A stretch of 64,000 bases of DNA, taken from Serpens gallinarum. GTDB lineage: Bacteria; Pseudomonadota; Gammaproteobacteria; Pseudomonadales; Pseudomonadaceae. The notes beneath the pieces were generated by a model. The model was not told where the DNA came from. It ran no database searches and saw nothing but the letters and a program-made list of their open reading frames with translations. Shown here piece by piece: positions 18,018-26,731 of the stretch. Position 1 is the first letter of the stretch, and each line of letters begins with the position of its first letter. A program made the position numbers and the translations under genes. The stretch is taken from the NCBI RefSeq assembly GCF_014836765.1, contig NZ_JACSQG010000008.1, positions 62,001-126,000 of the forward strand, written 5' to 3'.

Positions 18018-18389
18018 ATGCGCCAACCGGACATCGAGATTTACCTCAAGGACGCCGACCACCAGGCAATCACCGCCTGGCTGGAACAGGCCATCGGCCC
18101 GTGCAGCGCCTGGCAGCAGAAGGGCCAGACCTACAAGTGCCAGTGCAACGGCATTCCGGTGACTTGGCTGCCCAAGGCCGTGGGCAAGTGGCATAGCCTG
18201 CTGCTGGAAAGTGACACCACGCCCTGGGCTGACGATTTGGCCTGCGCCCGCGCCGCCTTCGCCGCGCTGGACGTTGAAATCCGCTGCGCGCCCGGCGGTT
18301 GGCAGGAAGATGAAAGCGAAGAGAACACCGACCGCTGGATTCGTATCAGCACCGACGGAAAGGAGGACATAGTCTGGCGTACCGCCTGA
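18018..18389 (+). CDS. Conserved hypothetical protein, 123 residues
   Basis: I do not recognise a named family. The protein is acidic and Trp-rich, with no signal peptide or membrane segment. It has four Cys (CSAW, two in KCQCNG, RCAP) and an Asp/Glu-rich C-terminal stretch before a short beta-like tail ending IVWRTA. AGGAA lies 6 bases before the ATG. It sits 19 bases after rlmA and 11 bases before the RNase gene, so it is probably part of the same operon. Function unknown. Confidence 0.75.
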   Translation: MRQPDIEIYLKDADHQAITAWLEQAIGPCSAWQQKGQTYKCQCNGIPVTWLPKAVGKWHSLLLESDTTPWADDLACARAAFAALDVEIRCAPGGWQEDESEENTDRWIRISTDGKEDIVWRTA

Positions 18390-18400
18390 CGGAGCTTGCC

Positions 18401-18808
18401 ATGCGTAAACGTACCCCGATGCACAACATGATGCTCATTGCCGTTCTGGTAATGGCGGCGCTGTTTTCCCAGGATGGCCTGAAAGAGTTTTTCCAGTCAG
18501 GCAAGAGCGAGCAGACGCCCGTCGACAACAGCCAGTCGGTTGATCTCCGGCAACAGGAACTGGAGCACACCCTGGCGCTGATCCAGCGCGGCGGACCCTA
18601 CCCCTACGAGCAGGACGACGGCACTTTTTTCAACCGCGAACGCCACCTGCCCGAAAAGCCCCGCGGTTATTATCGCGAGTACACCGTGAAGACGCCCGGC
18701 GAGCCCACCCGTGGCGCCCGGCGCATCGTCGCCGGCGGTCAGCCCCCCGAGGTGTACTACTACACCGAAGATCACTACCGCAGCTTCCGGCCTCTTGAGG
18801 CCAACTGA
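18401..18808 (+). CDS. Guanyl-preferring ribonuclease, RNase Sa/barnase (N1/T1) family
   Basis: The 135-residue protein has an N-terminal hydrophobic segment (residues 9-22), which would send or anchor it outside the cytoplasm, and a linker. The nuclease domain (about 50-135) has GGPYPYEQDD, HLPEKPRGYYREYTV and YYTEDHYRSFRP as in Streptomyces RNase Sa. Catalytic residues by family alignment are Glu93, Arg104, Arg108 and His125; all are present. GGAG lies 7 bases before the ATG. Its stop overlaps the start of a barstar-like gene by one base (TGATG), so toxin and inhibitor are made together. Confidence 0.9.
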   Translation: MRKRTPMHNMMLIAVLVMAALFSQDGLKEFFQSGKSEQTPVDNSQSVDLRQQELEHTLALIQRGGPYPYEQDDGTFFNRERHLPEKPRGYYREYTVKTPGEPTRGARRIVAGGQPPEVYYYTEDHYRSFRPLEAN

Positions 18809-19239
18809 TGGACGACCTGCTGGCGATGCACCTTCTTGCCGACAAACACCGCTGCGGGGTGTTTCGCGCGCACCAGGAGTCACAGCCAACGCCCTCCCCG
18901 TTGACACTACTGAAACCCTTGGCCCCCGGGCGTCTCGATCACGACGGATTGCTCGACGCCCTGGCCAAGGCGTTGGACTTCCCTGCTTATTTCGGTCGCA
19001 ACTGGGATGCCGCCTGGGATTGCCTGACCGAATTGTCATGGCCTGACGACCAATTGCTGGTACTCAGCTTGTCCATTGACGTAGAAACATCGCTCGACGC
19101 AGGCGATCTGCGCCTGTTCTTCGACCTGATCAATGATGCCTGTGACTACTGGGCGCAGCGTGGCCGTGGGCTGTGCCTGCTGGTGACCAGTGAACCCTGC
19201 GACCTGCCCGTGCTGGAAAAGCTGCCGTGGCTGGCATGA
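18808..19239 (+). CDS. Barstar-family ribonuclease inhibitor
   Basis: Cytoplasmic inhibitor expected to bind the neighbouring ribonuclease. The 143-residue protein carries the barstar core FPAYFGRNWDAAWDCLTEL (residues 58-76); Asp67, Trp70 and Asp71 correspond to the barstar residues that plug the barnase active site (Asp35, Trp38 and Asp39). It is longer than B. amyloliquefaciens barstar (about 90 residues) because of an N-terminal extension of about 40 residues. No signal peptide. Translationally coupled to the nuclease gene. Confidence 0.9.
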   Translation: MDDLLAMHLLADKHRCGVFRAHQESQPTPSPLTLLKPLAPGRLDHDGLLDALAKALDFPAYFGRNWDAAWDCLTELSWPDDQLLVLSLSIDVETSLDAGDLRLFFDLINDACDYWAQRGRGLCLLVTSEPCDLPVLEKLPWLA

Positions 19240-19265
19240 CGCCCTACGAGTAGCGGCTAATTTTC

Positions 19266-19340
19266 GTAGGGTGGATGTCGCTTCTTACATCCACCACCAA
19301 CCCCCGCTCGGTGGACAATAAAAAACGTTGTCCACACTAC
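19266..19340. repeat. REP-like element, GTAGGGTGGAT family, copy 2
   Basis: A 75-bp element starting GTAGGGTGGATGTCGCTTCT and ending GTCCACACTAC, the inverted counterpart. It lies between the convergent barstar and acyltransferase genes, the same convergent setting as copy 1 at 11909-12010. Confidence 0.7.
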
Positions 19341-19377
19341 AGCCGCAATACCTCCACTCACTTGGTCAACCCAGGAT

Positions 19378-21288
19378 CTACGGGAAATACCGTTTATCCA
19401 GCTCCTCACGCGGGTGGGTTGCCAGTAGATGGCGCGCCATTTTCTCCGAGCCGTACACGGAGAGGTGGTTGGAATCCATGTACATGGGCACGCCGTTGTC
19501 ATCCATGGGTTTGAGCACCATCCCCGACGACGCTGCATCCTCGTACGGGTTGACGAACTTGACGCCAACGCGGCGACTGAAAGCTTTCAACGCGCTGTTT
19601 TCCAGGATGTATTCCGGTCTGATCGTGACCACCATTGGACTTTCGCCGGTACCGAAGATCCGGCTGTAATTGGCGATCTTGTCAATCTGCGCATTGAAGC
19701 GCGGCATGCTGCCGACCAGTAACAAGGGCCTGGAAAGCGCCCTGAGCTTTTGCAAGTACGCATCAAAGCCCTCGGCATGGGACGACTTGCCTTCAAACTG
19801 CCGAATTCGCCAATCTTGGACAAAGATCAGGCCGTCATATTGATCGATATGCTCGAAAACGTAGCTGTAGATCTTCCGGCATTTGAGCGTGGCGTCTGCT
19901 GGGCTGCAGCCACCGCCCGCAGCCAGGTCGACCCGGATACCAAACTCCTTGCCCAGCACATCGTAAAACTTGAAGTAATGTTCCGCGTAGGAATTGCCGA
20001 TGATCAGGTACTTCCGGCTCGCATGGGGATCTCCGCCCAGACATCCCAGACTGACAAAGTCGGGGCACTGTTGCTTGTCGATGGAGTTGAAGGCCTGCAT
20101 GGCCGGAACGCCGGGAATATCCAGCCTGAACGGCGCGCCATGGGAAAAGAAGATGGCGCCATAGACAAACAAACCCGCAGCACAGGGCAAGGCAAACAGA
20201 CGCATACCAGCTTGGGAAAATGAGGCGCGGGACGTGCGGAACGGGGTTTCGACGTACCGATAGGTGAGGTAGGCCAGCGATACGGAAAGGCCAAAGATGG
20301 CTAACGCAGCCCACCCACCGATTACAAAGGTGCCACTGCCGAAATCGAACACATAGCGGGTAAAGGAAATGATCGGCCAATGCCACAGATAGAGTGAGTA
20401 GGAGATCAAACCGATACCCACCAGCGGCCGGCTGGCCAATACCTGATAAAGGCCACCCGTTCTGCGGCCCGCCAGCAGAATCACTGTGGCCAGGCAAGGC
20501 ACCAGGGCGCTCACTCCCGGAAACGGAATGCTTTTGTCATACCCAAGAAAACACGCCAGCAGCACCACAAGCGCTGGCGTGGTGTAACGCGGGCCCAAAC
20601 CGGGTATATCCCGCCCAGAGCGGAACACCGCCAAAGCGCCGCCTAAAAGCAATTCAGAGGCGCGGGTAAACGAGGTGTAATAACTCCATTTGGCGAGGTT
20701 GTTATCTAGAGCAAAAACCGTGGCCACGACAGCCGAACTGCTGATCAATACCAAGGTGAATATCAGCAAACGCTTTCGATACTGATTCGGCTCGCGAGAG
20801 GCATACATGAAAAACACGAACAACAGAATGGGCCAGAGCACATAGAACTGCTCTTCCACGGCCAGCGACCAAGTGTGCAACAGTGGCCACTGTTCGGCAT
20901 CGTTGGAAAAATAATCGCCCTGGCGCAATGCGTAGTTGAGATTGGAGACGAAAAACAGCGAGGACAGCGCCGACACGCCAAACTTCTTGAAGTCGTAGGG
21001 CAGCATCAAGATAAACGCGGCCACCGTGACACAGCCCAGCACACACAAATACGCGGGCAAGATCCTGTTGACGCGTCGGCGATAAAATTCAGCGTAGGTA
21101 AAACGGCCTGCCGAAAAATCCTTTAGCAGAATCGAGGTAATCAAAAAACCCGAGATCACGAAGAACACATCAACGCCGAGAAACCCTCCCGGCAACCACT
21201 GGTTGTTGATGTGAAAGATGAACACCGACAAGACTGCAATCGCCCGCAGGCCATCAATGGCGGGGTTGTAACTGACACCTGAGCTCAT
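19378..21288 (-). CDS. Membrane acyltransferase (AT3) fused to a periplasmic SGNH domain
   Basis: OafA/YrhL-type O-acyltransferase for a surface or periplasmic glycan. The 636 residues comprise an AT3 domain with about ten membrane helices (residues 1-350), with IDGLRAIAVLSVFIFH (His26) and DVFFVISGFLIT, then a C-terminal SGNH domain (about 420-636) with LIIGNSYAEHYF and the catalytic Asp-x-x-His of DSNHLSVYG near 605. Acetyl groups are passed across the membrane and placed on sugar hydroxyls. The ATG at 21288 follows GAAGGG by 8 bases. The substrate cannot be told; O-antigen, peptidoglycan or flagellar glycan are all possible. Next to an acetylesterase-like gene. Confidence 0.88.
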   Translation of the reverse strand: MSSGVSYNPAIDGLRAIAVLSVFIFHINNQWLPGGFLGVDVFFVISGFLITSILLKDFSAGRFTYAEFYRRRVNRILPAYLCVLGCVTVAAFILMLPYDFKKFGVSALSSLFFVSNLNYALRQGDYFSNDAEQWPLLHTWSLAVEEQFYVLWPILLFVFFMYASREPNQYRKRLLIFTLVLISSSAVVATVFALDNNLAKWSYYTSFTRASELLLGGALAVFRSGRDIPGLGPRYTTPALVVLLACFLGYDKSIPFPGVSALVPCLATVILLAGRRTGGLYQVLASRPLVGIGLISYSLYLWHWPIISFTRYVFDFGSGTFVIGGWAALAIFGLSVSLAYLTYRYVETPFRTSRASFSQAGMRLFALPCAAGLFVYGAIFFSHGAPFRLDIPGVPAMQAFNSIDKQQCPDFVSLGCLGGDPHASRKYLIIGNSYAEHYFKFYDVLGKEFGIRVDLAAGGGCSPADATLKCRKIYSYVFEHIDQYDGLIFVQDWRIRQFEGKSSHAEGFDAYLQKLRALSRPLLLVGSMPRFNAQIDKIANYSRIFGTGESPMVVTIRPEYILENSALKAFSRRVGVKFVNPYEDAASSGMVLKPMDDNGVPMYMDSNHLSVYGSEKMARHLLATHPREELDKRYFP

Positions 21289-21361
21289 GACTGGGCCCTT
21301 CACTGGTCTGATTCATGGTTATGAATAACCAAAGCTTCCTGCGAGTGCGGGCCTGGACAGC

Positions 21362-22216
21362 TTATTCTTCCTGGGCGTTAGACAGGCTCTTAAACCAGAG
21401 TTGCGCCAGGGCATCGAGCCCTTCGGCTGAAAAATGGCAACGGTCCGGCAAGCGGTAGCGCGGCTGTGCCAATGCATCGCTATTCGGCCCCCTGAGCACA
21501 CCGGGCAGATCGACGATCAGCTTGTCCTGCTGAGCGAGCAGGTGCTCATCCCTCGCGTTGTTGCACAGCGAGGCCTGGGATAAATAAATCGGCGCCGTCA
21601 CGCCATCGGCGCGAAGCTTGCGGTAAAACGCCAAAAACTGCCGCTCGTAATGCCCCGCCTGCTTATGGCGGTGATTGGCCTCGCCTTGATGAAACAAAAT
21701 GGCATCGACCTTGCCAAAGGTTTCCCGCAGTCCCCGGTATTGCTCGAGGAAGTACTGGTAATCAGGTCCTTCGCTTAACTGCCGCACCGTTTTGCCATGG
21801 GCGCCGGCCAGCGCAAAGATCGCGCCTGAATAGATGTTCTGGCTCACCAGGCGATCTCCCAACCGCCCCCAGACACTGCCCTGCCTGCCCTGCCCGCCCA
21901 AGGCTGGGTCTTCATAGCGGTATAACCGGCCTTGGTAAAAATTCAATACCTGCCGCCCCGGCACATAACCGATTTGCCCGGCATTGACCGAATTCGACTG
22001 ACCATAGGTGAGGAATATTCCGAAGGCCTGAACATCATGTTCTTCCACGGGCTGCCGATGACGGGTGTCGGTGATACGCGCGCTGTCAGGCCTGAACTTC
22101 GCAACCAGGGTGTGCAGCAACGGGCCCTTGAACACCAGCAACCAGGCAATCAGATTGCTGCTCAGCAACGCAGCGATGACGATCAGGTAGGTACGGCGGT
22201 GTGTGTGTTCTCGCAT
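21362..22216 (-). CDS. SGNH/SASA-type carbohydrate acetylesterase-like protein
   Basis: The 284-residue protein has an N-terminal signal anchor (about residues 10-30) and a periplasmic domain related to sialate O-acetylesterase (SASA). The nucleophile elbow is GQSN with Ser74, the HQGEAN block near residue 175 is typical of this family, and the Asp258-x-x-His261 pair (PDRCHFS) completes a triad. It probably removes acetyl groups from a glycan. It lies 73 bases upstream of the AT3-SGNH gene, same strand, so the two may form an acetylation/deacetylation unit. Confidence 0.78.
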   Translation of the reverse strand: MREHTHRRTYLIVIAALLSSNLIAWLLVFKGPLLHTLVAKFRPDSARITDTRHRQPVEEHDVQAFGIFLTYGQSNSVNAGQIGYVPGRQVLNFYQGRLYRYEDPALGGQGRQGSVWGRLGDRLVSQNIYSGAIFALAGAHGKTVRQLSEGPDYQYFLEQYRGLRETFGKVDAILFHQGEANHRHKQAGHYERQFLAFYRKLRADGVTAPIYLSQASLCNNARDEHLLAQQDKLIVDLPGVLRGPNSDALAQPRYRLPDRCHFSAEGLDALAQLWFKSLSNAQEE

Positions 22217-22321
22217 TGTTCAAGGTCGGTTAGCTATTGCAGGGAACGGCCCGATTGCGCTTACCAGCGTAGCCAGACCGAGCGGTCTTGAGGGAAGAAA
22301 CCAGTGGGAACAGACAAACCG

Positions 22322-22462
22322 GTAGGGACGAATTCATTCGGCTGGCTCATGAACTCAAGGTCACACACACAACCGCTGCGACATTTGCAGGGCATCGTTA
22401 TAGGTTCGTTGTATCTCCGAGGTGCCGGAAGATTCAGTGCAGGCGAATGAATTCGCCCCTAC
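22322..22462 (-). repeat. 142-bp REPIN/MITE-like element, copy A
   Basis: Bounded by inverted ends containing CGAATTCATTCG and CGAATGAATTCG next to GTAGGG and CCCTAC. Each end is itself a small palindrome (GGCGAAT/ATTCGCC). Its reverse complement aligns with copies at 53199-53340 and 55854-55996, sharing the GAATCTTCCG internal stretch. No open frame. Confidence 0.8.
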
Positions 22463-22493
22463 AACAGATGCTCTGCCGCTCCATATAGGGAGA

Positions 22494-22844
22494 TTAGGCG
22501 TAGCGGCGGCGCTCCGCACGGAACAACACGCGGACGATGGTGAGTTCTTTTTCGATCAGCCGAAGCAGGGAGTGGGCCTGGTGCAAGTCGCCGTTCTGGC
22601 CGCACAGCTCGAGTTGCTGGCACAGGTCGGCCAGATAGCTGACGCCCATGTTGCTGCAGCTGCCCTTGAAGCTATGTGCAGCCTCACGAAGGGTATACGG
22701 GTCAGCTTCGCGCACTGCGGTGCGCAGTAGGCTCAGACGTTCTTCGGAATCAGCCAGGTAGGTATCCAGGAGGGCGGGATACTCGTCTTCCATGATGTCC
22801 TGCAAGGTGTTGAGCATCGCCTGGTCAATATGTAATCCGTACAT
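22494..22844 (-). CDS. Hpt-domain phosphotransfer protein
   Basis: The 116-residue protein is essentially one histidine phosphotransfer domain. Phospho-acceptor His57 lies in REAAHSFKGSCSNMG, with the conserved HxxKG. AAGGAGA is 7 bases before the ATG at 22844. It has no kinase or receiver of its own. Located just after fliJ, as in other pseudomonads where an Hpt protein forms part of a HsbR-HsbA type relay for swarming and biofilm; no HsbR or HsbA gene follows here. The partner is therefore unknown. Confidence 0.88.
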   Translation of the reverse strand: MYGLHIDQAMLNTLQDIMEDEYPALLDTYLADSEERLSLLRTAVREADPYTLREAAHSFKGSCSNMGVSYLADLCQQLELCGQNGDLHQAHSLLRLIEKELTIVRVLFRAERRRYA

Positions 22845-22909
22845 CTGGTCTCTCCTTGTACCGAGGCAGCAGTATGCCAAAACACCGCGCTTGGCCTATG
22901 TACCACTCG

Positions 22910-23356
22910 TCACACTGATTGAGGTCGAAGACGCTGGGCCAGCTCATCAAGCAACTTCTGCTCGCGCTTTTCCGCAGCGGCACGGGCTTCATCCAGGTAA
23001 CGCTGCACCAACTTGCGCAGGCCTTCAAGTCGCGCATAGCACTTTTGCCACTGCTCGCGGGCCTTGCGTACATTTTCCTGGTTCCACTCAACACTGCGCT
23101 GCTGCTGACCGATAGCGGAGTCCAGCTGGGTAAGAAAGCGCTGGTAGTTGATCAGCCACTGGCCAGACACTCCCTGACCACCGGCGGTCAGCCACTGCTG
23201 CTGGTAATCGCCCAGGTAGCGGCGTAACTCGACGAGTTGATTCTCGCTGTTCTGCAACTGTTGCAAGCTGCGCCCCAACTGGCGAGCCGCCTCTCGCTCG
23301 GTTTCGGTGGCCATATCGACCACCGGCGCCAAGCGCTCTGCACGTCTTTGGCTCAT
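22910..23356 (-). CDS. fliJ: Flagellar export chaperone/stalk protein FliJ
   Basis: Central stalk of the FliI ATPase ring that contacts FlhA during export. The 148-residue protein is almost entirely helical and charged, predicted as a long coiled coil, with Gln-rich segments (SENQLVELRRYLGDYQQQWL) and an Arg/Lys/Glu-rich C terminus. This is the normal length and character of FliJ. Follows fliI by 66 bases. Confidence 0.93.
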   Translation of the reverse strand: MSQRRAERLAPVVDMATETEREAARQLGRSLQQLQNSENQLVELRRYLGDYQQQWLTAGGQGVSGQWLINYQRFLTQLDSAIGQQQRSVEWNQENVRKAREQWQKCYARLEGLRKLVQRYLDEARAAAEKREQKLLDELAQRLRPQSV

Positions 23357-23422
23357 CTAGCTGCTCACTTCACGTGTTTTCCGGGACCTACCAGAACGCC
23401 TGGCGTGGACGGAAAAGCGTGT

Positions 23423-24769
23423 CTAGCGGAACACCGCCGCCAACTGTGCGGAGTTCTGCTCCAGCTGCTCTTCACTGTCATCCAACCCCTGACGCAGGTA
23501 ATGCGACATCTGCTGCTGCTTGGCGATGGCCAGGTCGGTTTCCGGATCGCCGCCGGGTACATAGGCACCGACGCTGATCAGGTCGCGGCTCTGCTGATAG
23601 CGCGACCACAACCGCTTGAAACGCTGCGCATCGCGCAGGTGATCGGCACTGACCACGTGCGGCATCACTCGGCTGATCGACGCCTCGATGTCAATGGCCG
23701 GGTAATGGCCTTCCTCGGCCAGCCGCCGGGACAACACGAAGTGCCCGTCCAGCACACCGCGTGCGGCATCGGCAATCGGGTCCTGCTGATCGTCGCCCTC
23801 GGACAGCACCGTATAAAAGGCCGTGATCGAGCCGCCGCCCTGCTCGGCATTACCGGCGCGTTCGACCAGGGCGGGCAATTTGGCGAACACCGAGGGTGGA
23901 TACCCCTTGGTTGCCGGTGGCTCGCCGATGGCCAGGGCGATCTCGCGCTGTGCCTGGGCGAAACGGGTCAGCGAGTCCATCAACAGCAAGACGTTCTTGC
24001 CTTTGTCACGAAAATATTCGGCGATGCGCGTGCAGTATTGTGCGGCGCGCAGGCGCATCAGCGGCGCCTCGTCTGCGGGTGAGGCAACGACTACCGAACG
24101 CTTCAGGCCTTCCTCGCCCAGAATCTGCTCGATGAACTCCTTTACTTCCCGCCCCCGTTCGCCAATCAGGCCGACGACGATAATGTCCGCCTGGGTGAAG
24201 CGCGTCATCATGCCCAGCAGCACGGATTTACCCACGCCCGTACCGGCGAACAGACCCAAACGCTGGCCGCGCCCGACAGTCAGCAGCCCGTTGATACTGC
24301 GAATGCCCACATCCAGCGGCTCATCGATGGGATGACGGCGCAGAGGGTTGATCGCCGGTGCCTCCATGGGCACCCAATCTTCGGCGCGCATGCGTCCCTT
24401 GCCGTCCAGTGCATTGCCCGCGCCATCCAACACCCGGCCCAGCATGCCCATGCCCATGGGCAGACGGCCGCTGTCGGCCAGCGGCACGACGCGCGCGCCG
24501 GGGGCGATCCCGGCCAAGCTGCCGACCGGCATCAGAAAGGTGCGTGTGCCAGCGAAGCCCATGACTTCTGCCTCGACCCTGACCGGCGAGTGACGGTCTT
24601 CATTGATGACCAGACAGCGGCTACCTAACGCTGCGCTCAACCCTTCGGCTTCCAGGGTCAGACCGACCATACGCAGCAAGCGTCCTTCCACCACCGGCCG
24701 AGCGGGTAGTTTTACCGCGTGCTGATAGCCCGCCAGGCGACGGGCGAAGCTGGTGCGCTCAAGGCGCAT
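23423..24769 (-). CDS. fliI: Flagellum-specific ATPase FliI
   Basis: Hexameric ATPase of the flagellar type III export apparatus. At 448 residues it has the F1-beta-like fold, with Walker A AGTGVGKS at 175-182, Walker [21 protein letters not shown] and the [19 protein letters not shown] block. The ATG at 24769 has GGAGG six bases upstream and overlaps the fliH 3' end by 11 bases. Confidence 0.97.
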   Translation of the reverse strand: MRLERTSFARRLAGYQHAVKLPARPVVEGRLLRMVGLTLEAEGLSAALGSRCLVINEDRHSPVRVEAEVMGFAGTRTFLMPVGSLAGIAPGARVVPLADSGRLPMGMGMLGRVLDGAGNALDGKGRMRAEDWVPMEAPAINPLRRHPIDEPLDVGIRSINGLLTVGRGQRLGLFAGTGVGKSVLLGMMTRFTQADIIVVGLIGERGREVKEFIEQILGEEGLKRSVVVASPADEAPLMRLRAAQYCTRIAEYFRDKGKNVLLLMDSLTRFAQAQREIALAIGEPPATKGYPPSVFAKLPALVERAGNAEQGGGSITAFYTVLSEGDDQQDPIADAARGVLDGHFVLSRRLAEEGHYPAIDIEASISRVMPHVVSADHLRDAQRFKRLWSRYQQSRDLISVGAYVPGGDPETDLAIAKQQQMSHYLRQGLDDSEEQLEQNSAQLAAVFR

Positions 24770-25559
24770 CGGCAGCCTCCACGGCACCGTCGAGATCTAG
24801 GTGAAGATCGGCGGACGGCGGATGCAGGCGCTGCTCGCGACGCTGTTCGTGCAACTGGGCAAGGGCCTGGCTCAAGCGGGTTTCCACGCTGGCATCAATC
24901 AGGCTGTGCTCGGTTTCGACCCGGCAACCGCCGGGCAGCAGCGTCTCGTCTTCGAGAATGCGCCACTGTTCCTCGTGGCGCTCGCGCAGGGCTTTAACCA
25001 GTTCGAAATCCTGCGGATTGATATGGATGCGCAGGTTTTGCGCGCCCAGCGGCAACAGCCGCAACGCGGCGCGCAGGATGTCGCCCAACTGCGTGGAGTC
25101 GCTGCCTAATTCACGCTGGATCACCTCACGGCACACATGGCTGACCACCCCAACCAATGCCTCCTCAAGCTGCTGATCCTGGTCGGCAATCGGTTCCATG
25201 AGCTGGGCCATCAGCTGTTCCAGACGCTCCAGGCGCGCCTTGAGCTGCGTCTCGGCCTCTTGGCGTGCGCGCAGCTGGCCGGCATGAAATCCGTCTTTTT
25301 CGCCGGTGGCAAACCCCTCGTTGTATGCGTCCTGGCGGATCGCCTCGAGTTCTTCGAGGGTGATCGGCTGGATCTCTTCGATGGGCACTTCTTCGACCTG
25401 CACCTCGGCTTCGAGCGGCTCTTCTTCCAGCTCAACCGGCGATTCCGGTTCCACGGGTTTTGGCGGATCGAAACTGGGCAGCAACCAACGATCGAAGGCG
25501 GGCAGATCGCTGGCGCGGATCAGCTCGCTGTCATGATGGCCTGATTTGTCGGTATGCAT
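24759..25559 (-). CDS. fliH: Flagellar assembly protein FliH
   Basis: Regulator of FliI that tethers the ATPase to FliN at the C-ring. The 266-residue protein has an acidic N-terminal half rich in Glu and Pro, a helical segment with [20 protein letters not shown] (GxxxG-like repeats typical of FliH), and a C-terminal vacuolar-ATPase-E-like domain. A TTG three codons upstream (25568) is an alternative start. Separated from fliG by a 170-base spacer with three hairpins, unusual in this otherwise compact operon. Confidence 0.92.
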   Translation of the reverse strand: MHTDKSGHHDSELIRASDLPAFDRWLLPSFDPPKPVEPESPVELEEEPLEAEVQVEEVPIEEIQPITLEELEAIRQDAYNEGFATGEKDGFHAGQLRARQEAETQLKARLERLEQLMAQLMEPIADQDQQLEEALVGVVSHVCREVIQRELGSDSTQLGDILRAALRLLPLGAQNLRIHINPQDFELVKALRERHEEQWRILEDETLLPGGCRVETEHSLIDASVETRLSQALAQLHEQRREQRLHPPSADLHLDLDGAVEAADAP

Positions 25560-25609
25560 CGCGGTCAATTCTCGTCCCGCACGGGGATCCGGTAAATCAC
25601 AGTGTCCAA

Positions 25610-25722
25610 GGGTGCACGAAGCATTGGCGTGCCCTAAGGGGCCTCTCCACGCCCTCCTGCGTCAGCAGGGAGCAGCGCTGCGTGGAAAGCCCCGACTCGG
25701 GTGCGATATAGATTCTGCACCC
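25610..25722 (-). other. Structured fliG-fliH spacer with three consecutive hairpins
   Basis: On the minus strand three stems follow one another. Stem one is GGGTGC/GCACCC (25722-25699). Stem two is a long arm GGGGCTTTCCACGC pairing with GCGTGGAGAGGCCCC (25693-25638) and enclosing a further CTCCCTGCTGACGCAGGAG loop. Stem three is GGGCACG/CGTGCACCC (25634-25610). No open frame and no T-run for a terminator. May be a processed or regulatory RNA segment, or a repeat relic. Confidence 0.55.
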
Positions 25723-25729
25723 AGGCGGG

Positions 25730-26728
25730 TCAGATCATTTCCTCGGCGCCCTTGGGCCCGATGACGATTTCTCCCGCCTCGGCCATGCGTCGGGCAATGG
25801 CCAGAATTTCCTTTTGTGCCGTTTCGACGTCGCTGACCCGCACCGGCCCTTGAGACTCGAGGTCATCACGCAGCAGTTCACCGGCGCGCTTCGACATGTT
25901 CTTGAAGATCTTGTCCTGAACGGCATCGTCGGCGCCCTTGAGGGCCAGGACCAACACGTCGCTGGAGATTTCCCGCAGCAGCGCCTGGATACCACGGTCG
26001 TCGATATCGGACAGGTTGTCGAAGACAAACATCAGGTCTTCGATCTGCTCGGACAGCTCCTCGTCCACCTCACGAATGGAGTCCATCAGCGGCACTTCGA
26101 TGGCGCTGTCCAGGTAGTTCATGATGTCGGCGGCGCGCTTCACACCACCCAGCGTCGCGCGGCTGGTGTTGCTGGTACCGGAGAACTGCTTCTCGAGGAT
26201 CTGATTGAGTTCCTTGAGCGCCGCCGGTTGCACGGTATTGAGCGACGACACGCGTAAGATGATGTCCAGGCGTGCCTTATGGCTGAAGTGGCTAAGCACT
26301 TCGCCGGCCTGGTCGGCATCCAGATAGGCGACCACGATGGCCTGGATCTGCGGGTGTTCATAGCGGATCACGTCGGCCACTGCGCGGGCTTCCATCCACT
26401 TCAGGCTGTCCAGACCGCTGGTGCTGCCGCCGAGCAGGATCCGGTCGATCAGGTTACCGGCCTTGTCCTCGCCCAGTGCCTGGGTGAGCATCTTGCGAAT
26501 GTAGCCATCGGTGCCCGAACCCAGCCCGGTCTGTTCGCCGACCATGGTCACGAACTCGCTGAGGACTTCCTCAACCTGCCCACGGTGGACGTTGGTCAGC
26601 CCTGCCATGGCCACGCCGACCCGTTGCACTTCCTTCGGACCGAGATGACGCAATACCTGCGCGGCATCGGTTTCACCGAGGGAGAGCAGCAGGATGGCGG
26701 CCTTGTCGACCTTGTTCAGTTTACTCAC
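25730..26728 (-). CDS. fliG: Flagellar motor switch protein FliG
   Basis: Torque-generating C-ring protein attached to FliF. The 332 residues have three armadillo-like domains and closely match P. aeruginosa FliG: KLNKVDKAAILLLSLGE, GYIRKMLTQALGEDKAGNLI, EHPQIQA (the EHPQ motif) and the C-terminal torque helix SSDVLVLALKGADDAVQDKI. The start is a GTG at 26728, 3 bases after the fliF stop, so translation is coupled. The N terminus is a few residues shorter than in P. aeruginosa. Confidence 0.97.
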   Translation of the reverse strand: MSKLNKVDKAAILLLSLGETDAAQVLRHLGPKEVQRVGVAMAGLTNVHRGQVEEVLSEFVTMVGEQTGLGSGTDGYIRKMLTQALGEDKAGNLIDRILLGGSTSGLDSLKWMEARAVADVIRYEHPQIQAIVVAYLDADQAGEVLSHFSHKARLDIILRVSSLNTVQPAALKELNQILEKQFSGTSNTSRATLGGVKRAADIMNYLDSAIEVPLMDSIREVDEELSEQIEDLMFVFDNLSDIDDRGIQALLREISSDVLVLALKGADDAVQDKIFKNMSKRAGELLRDDLESQGPVRVSDVETAQKEILAIARRMAEAGEIVIGPKGAEEMI

Positions 26729-26731
26729 TGG

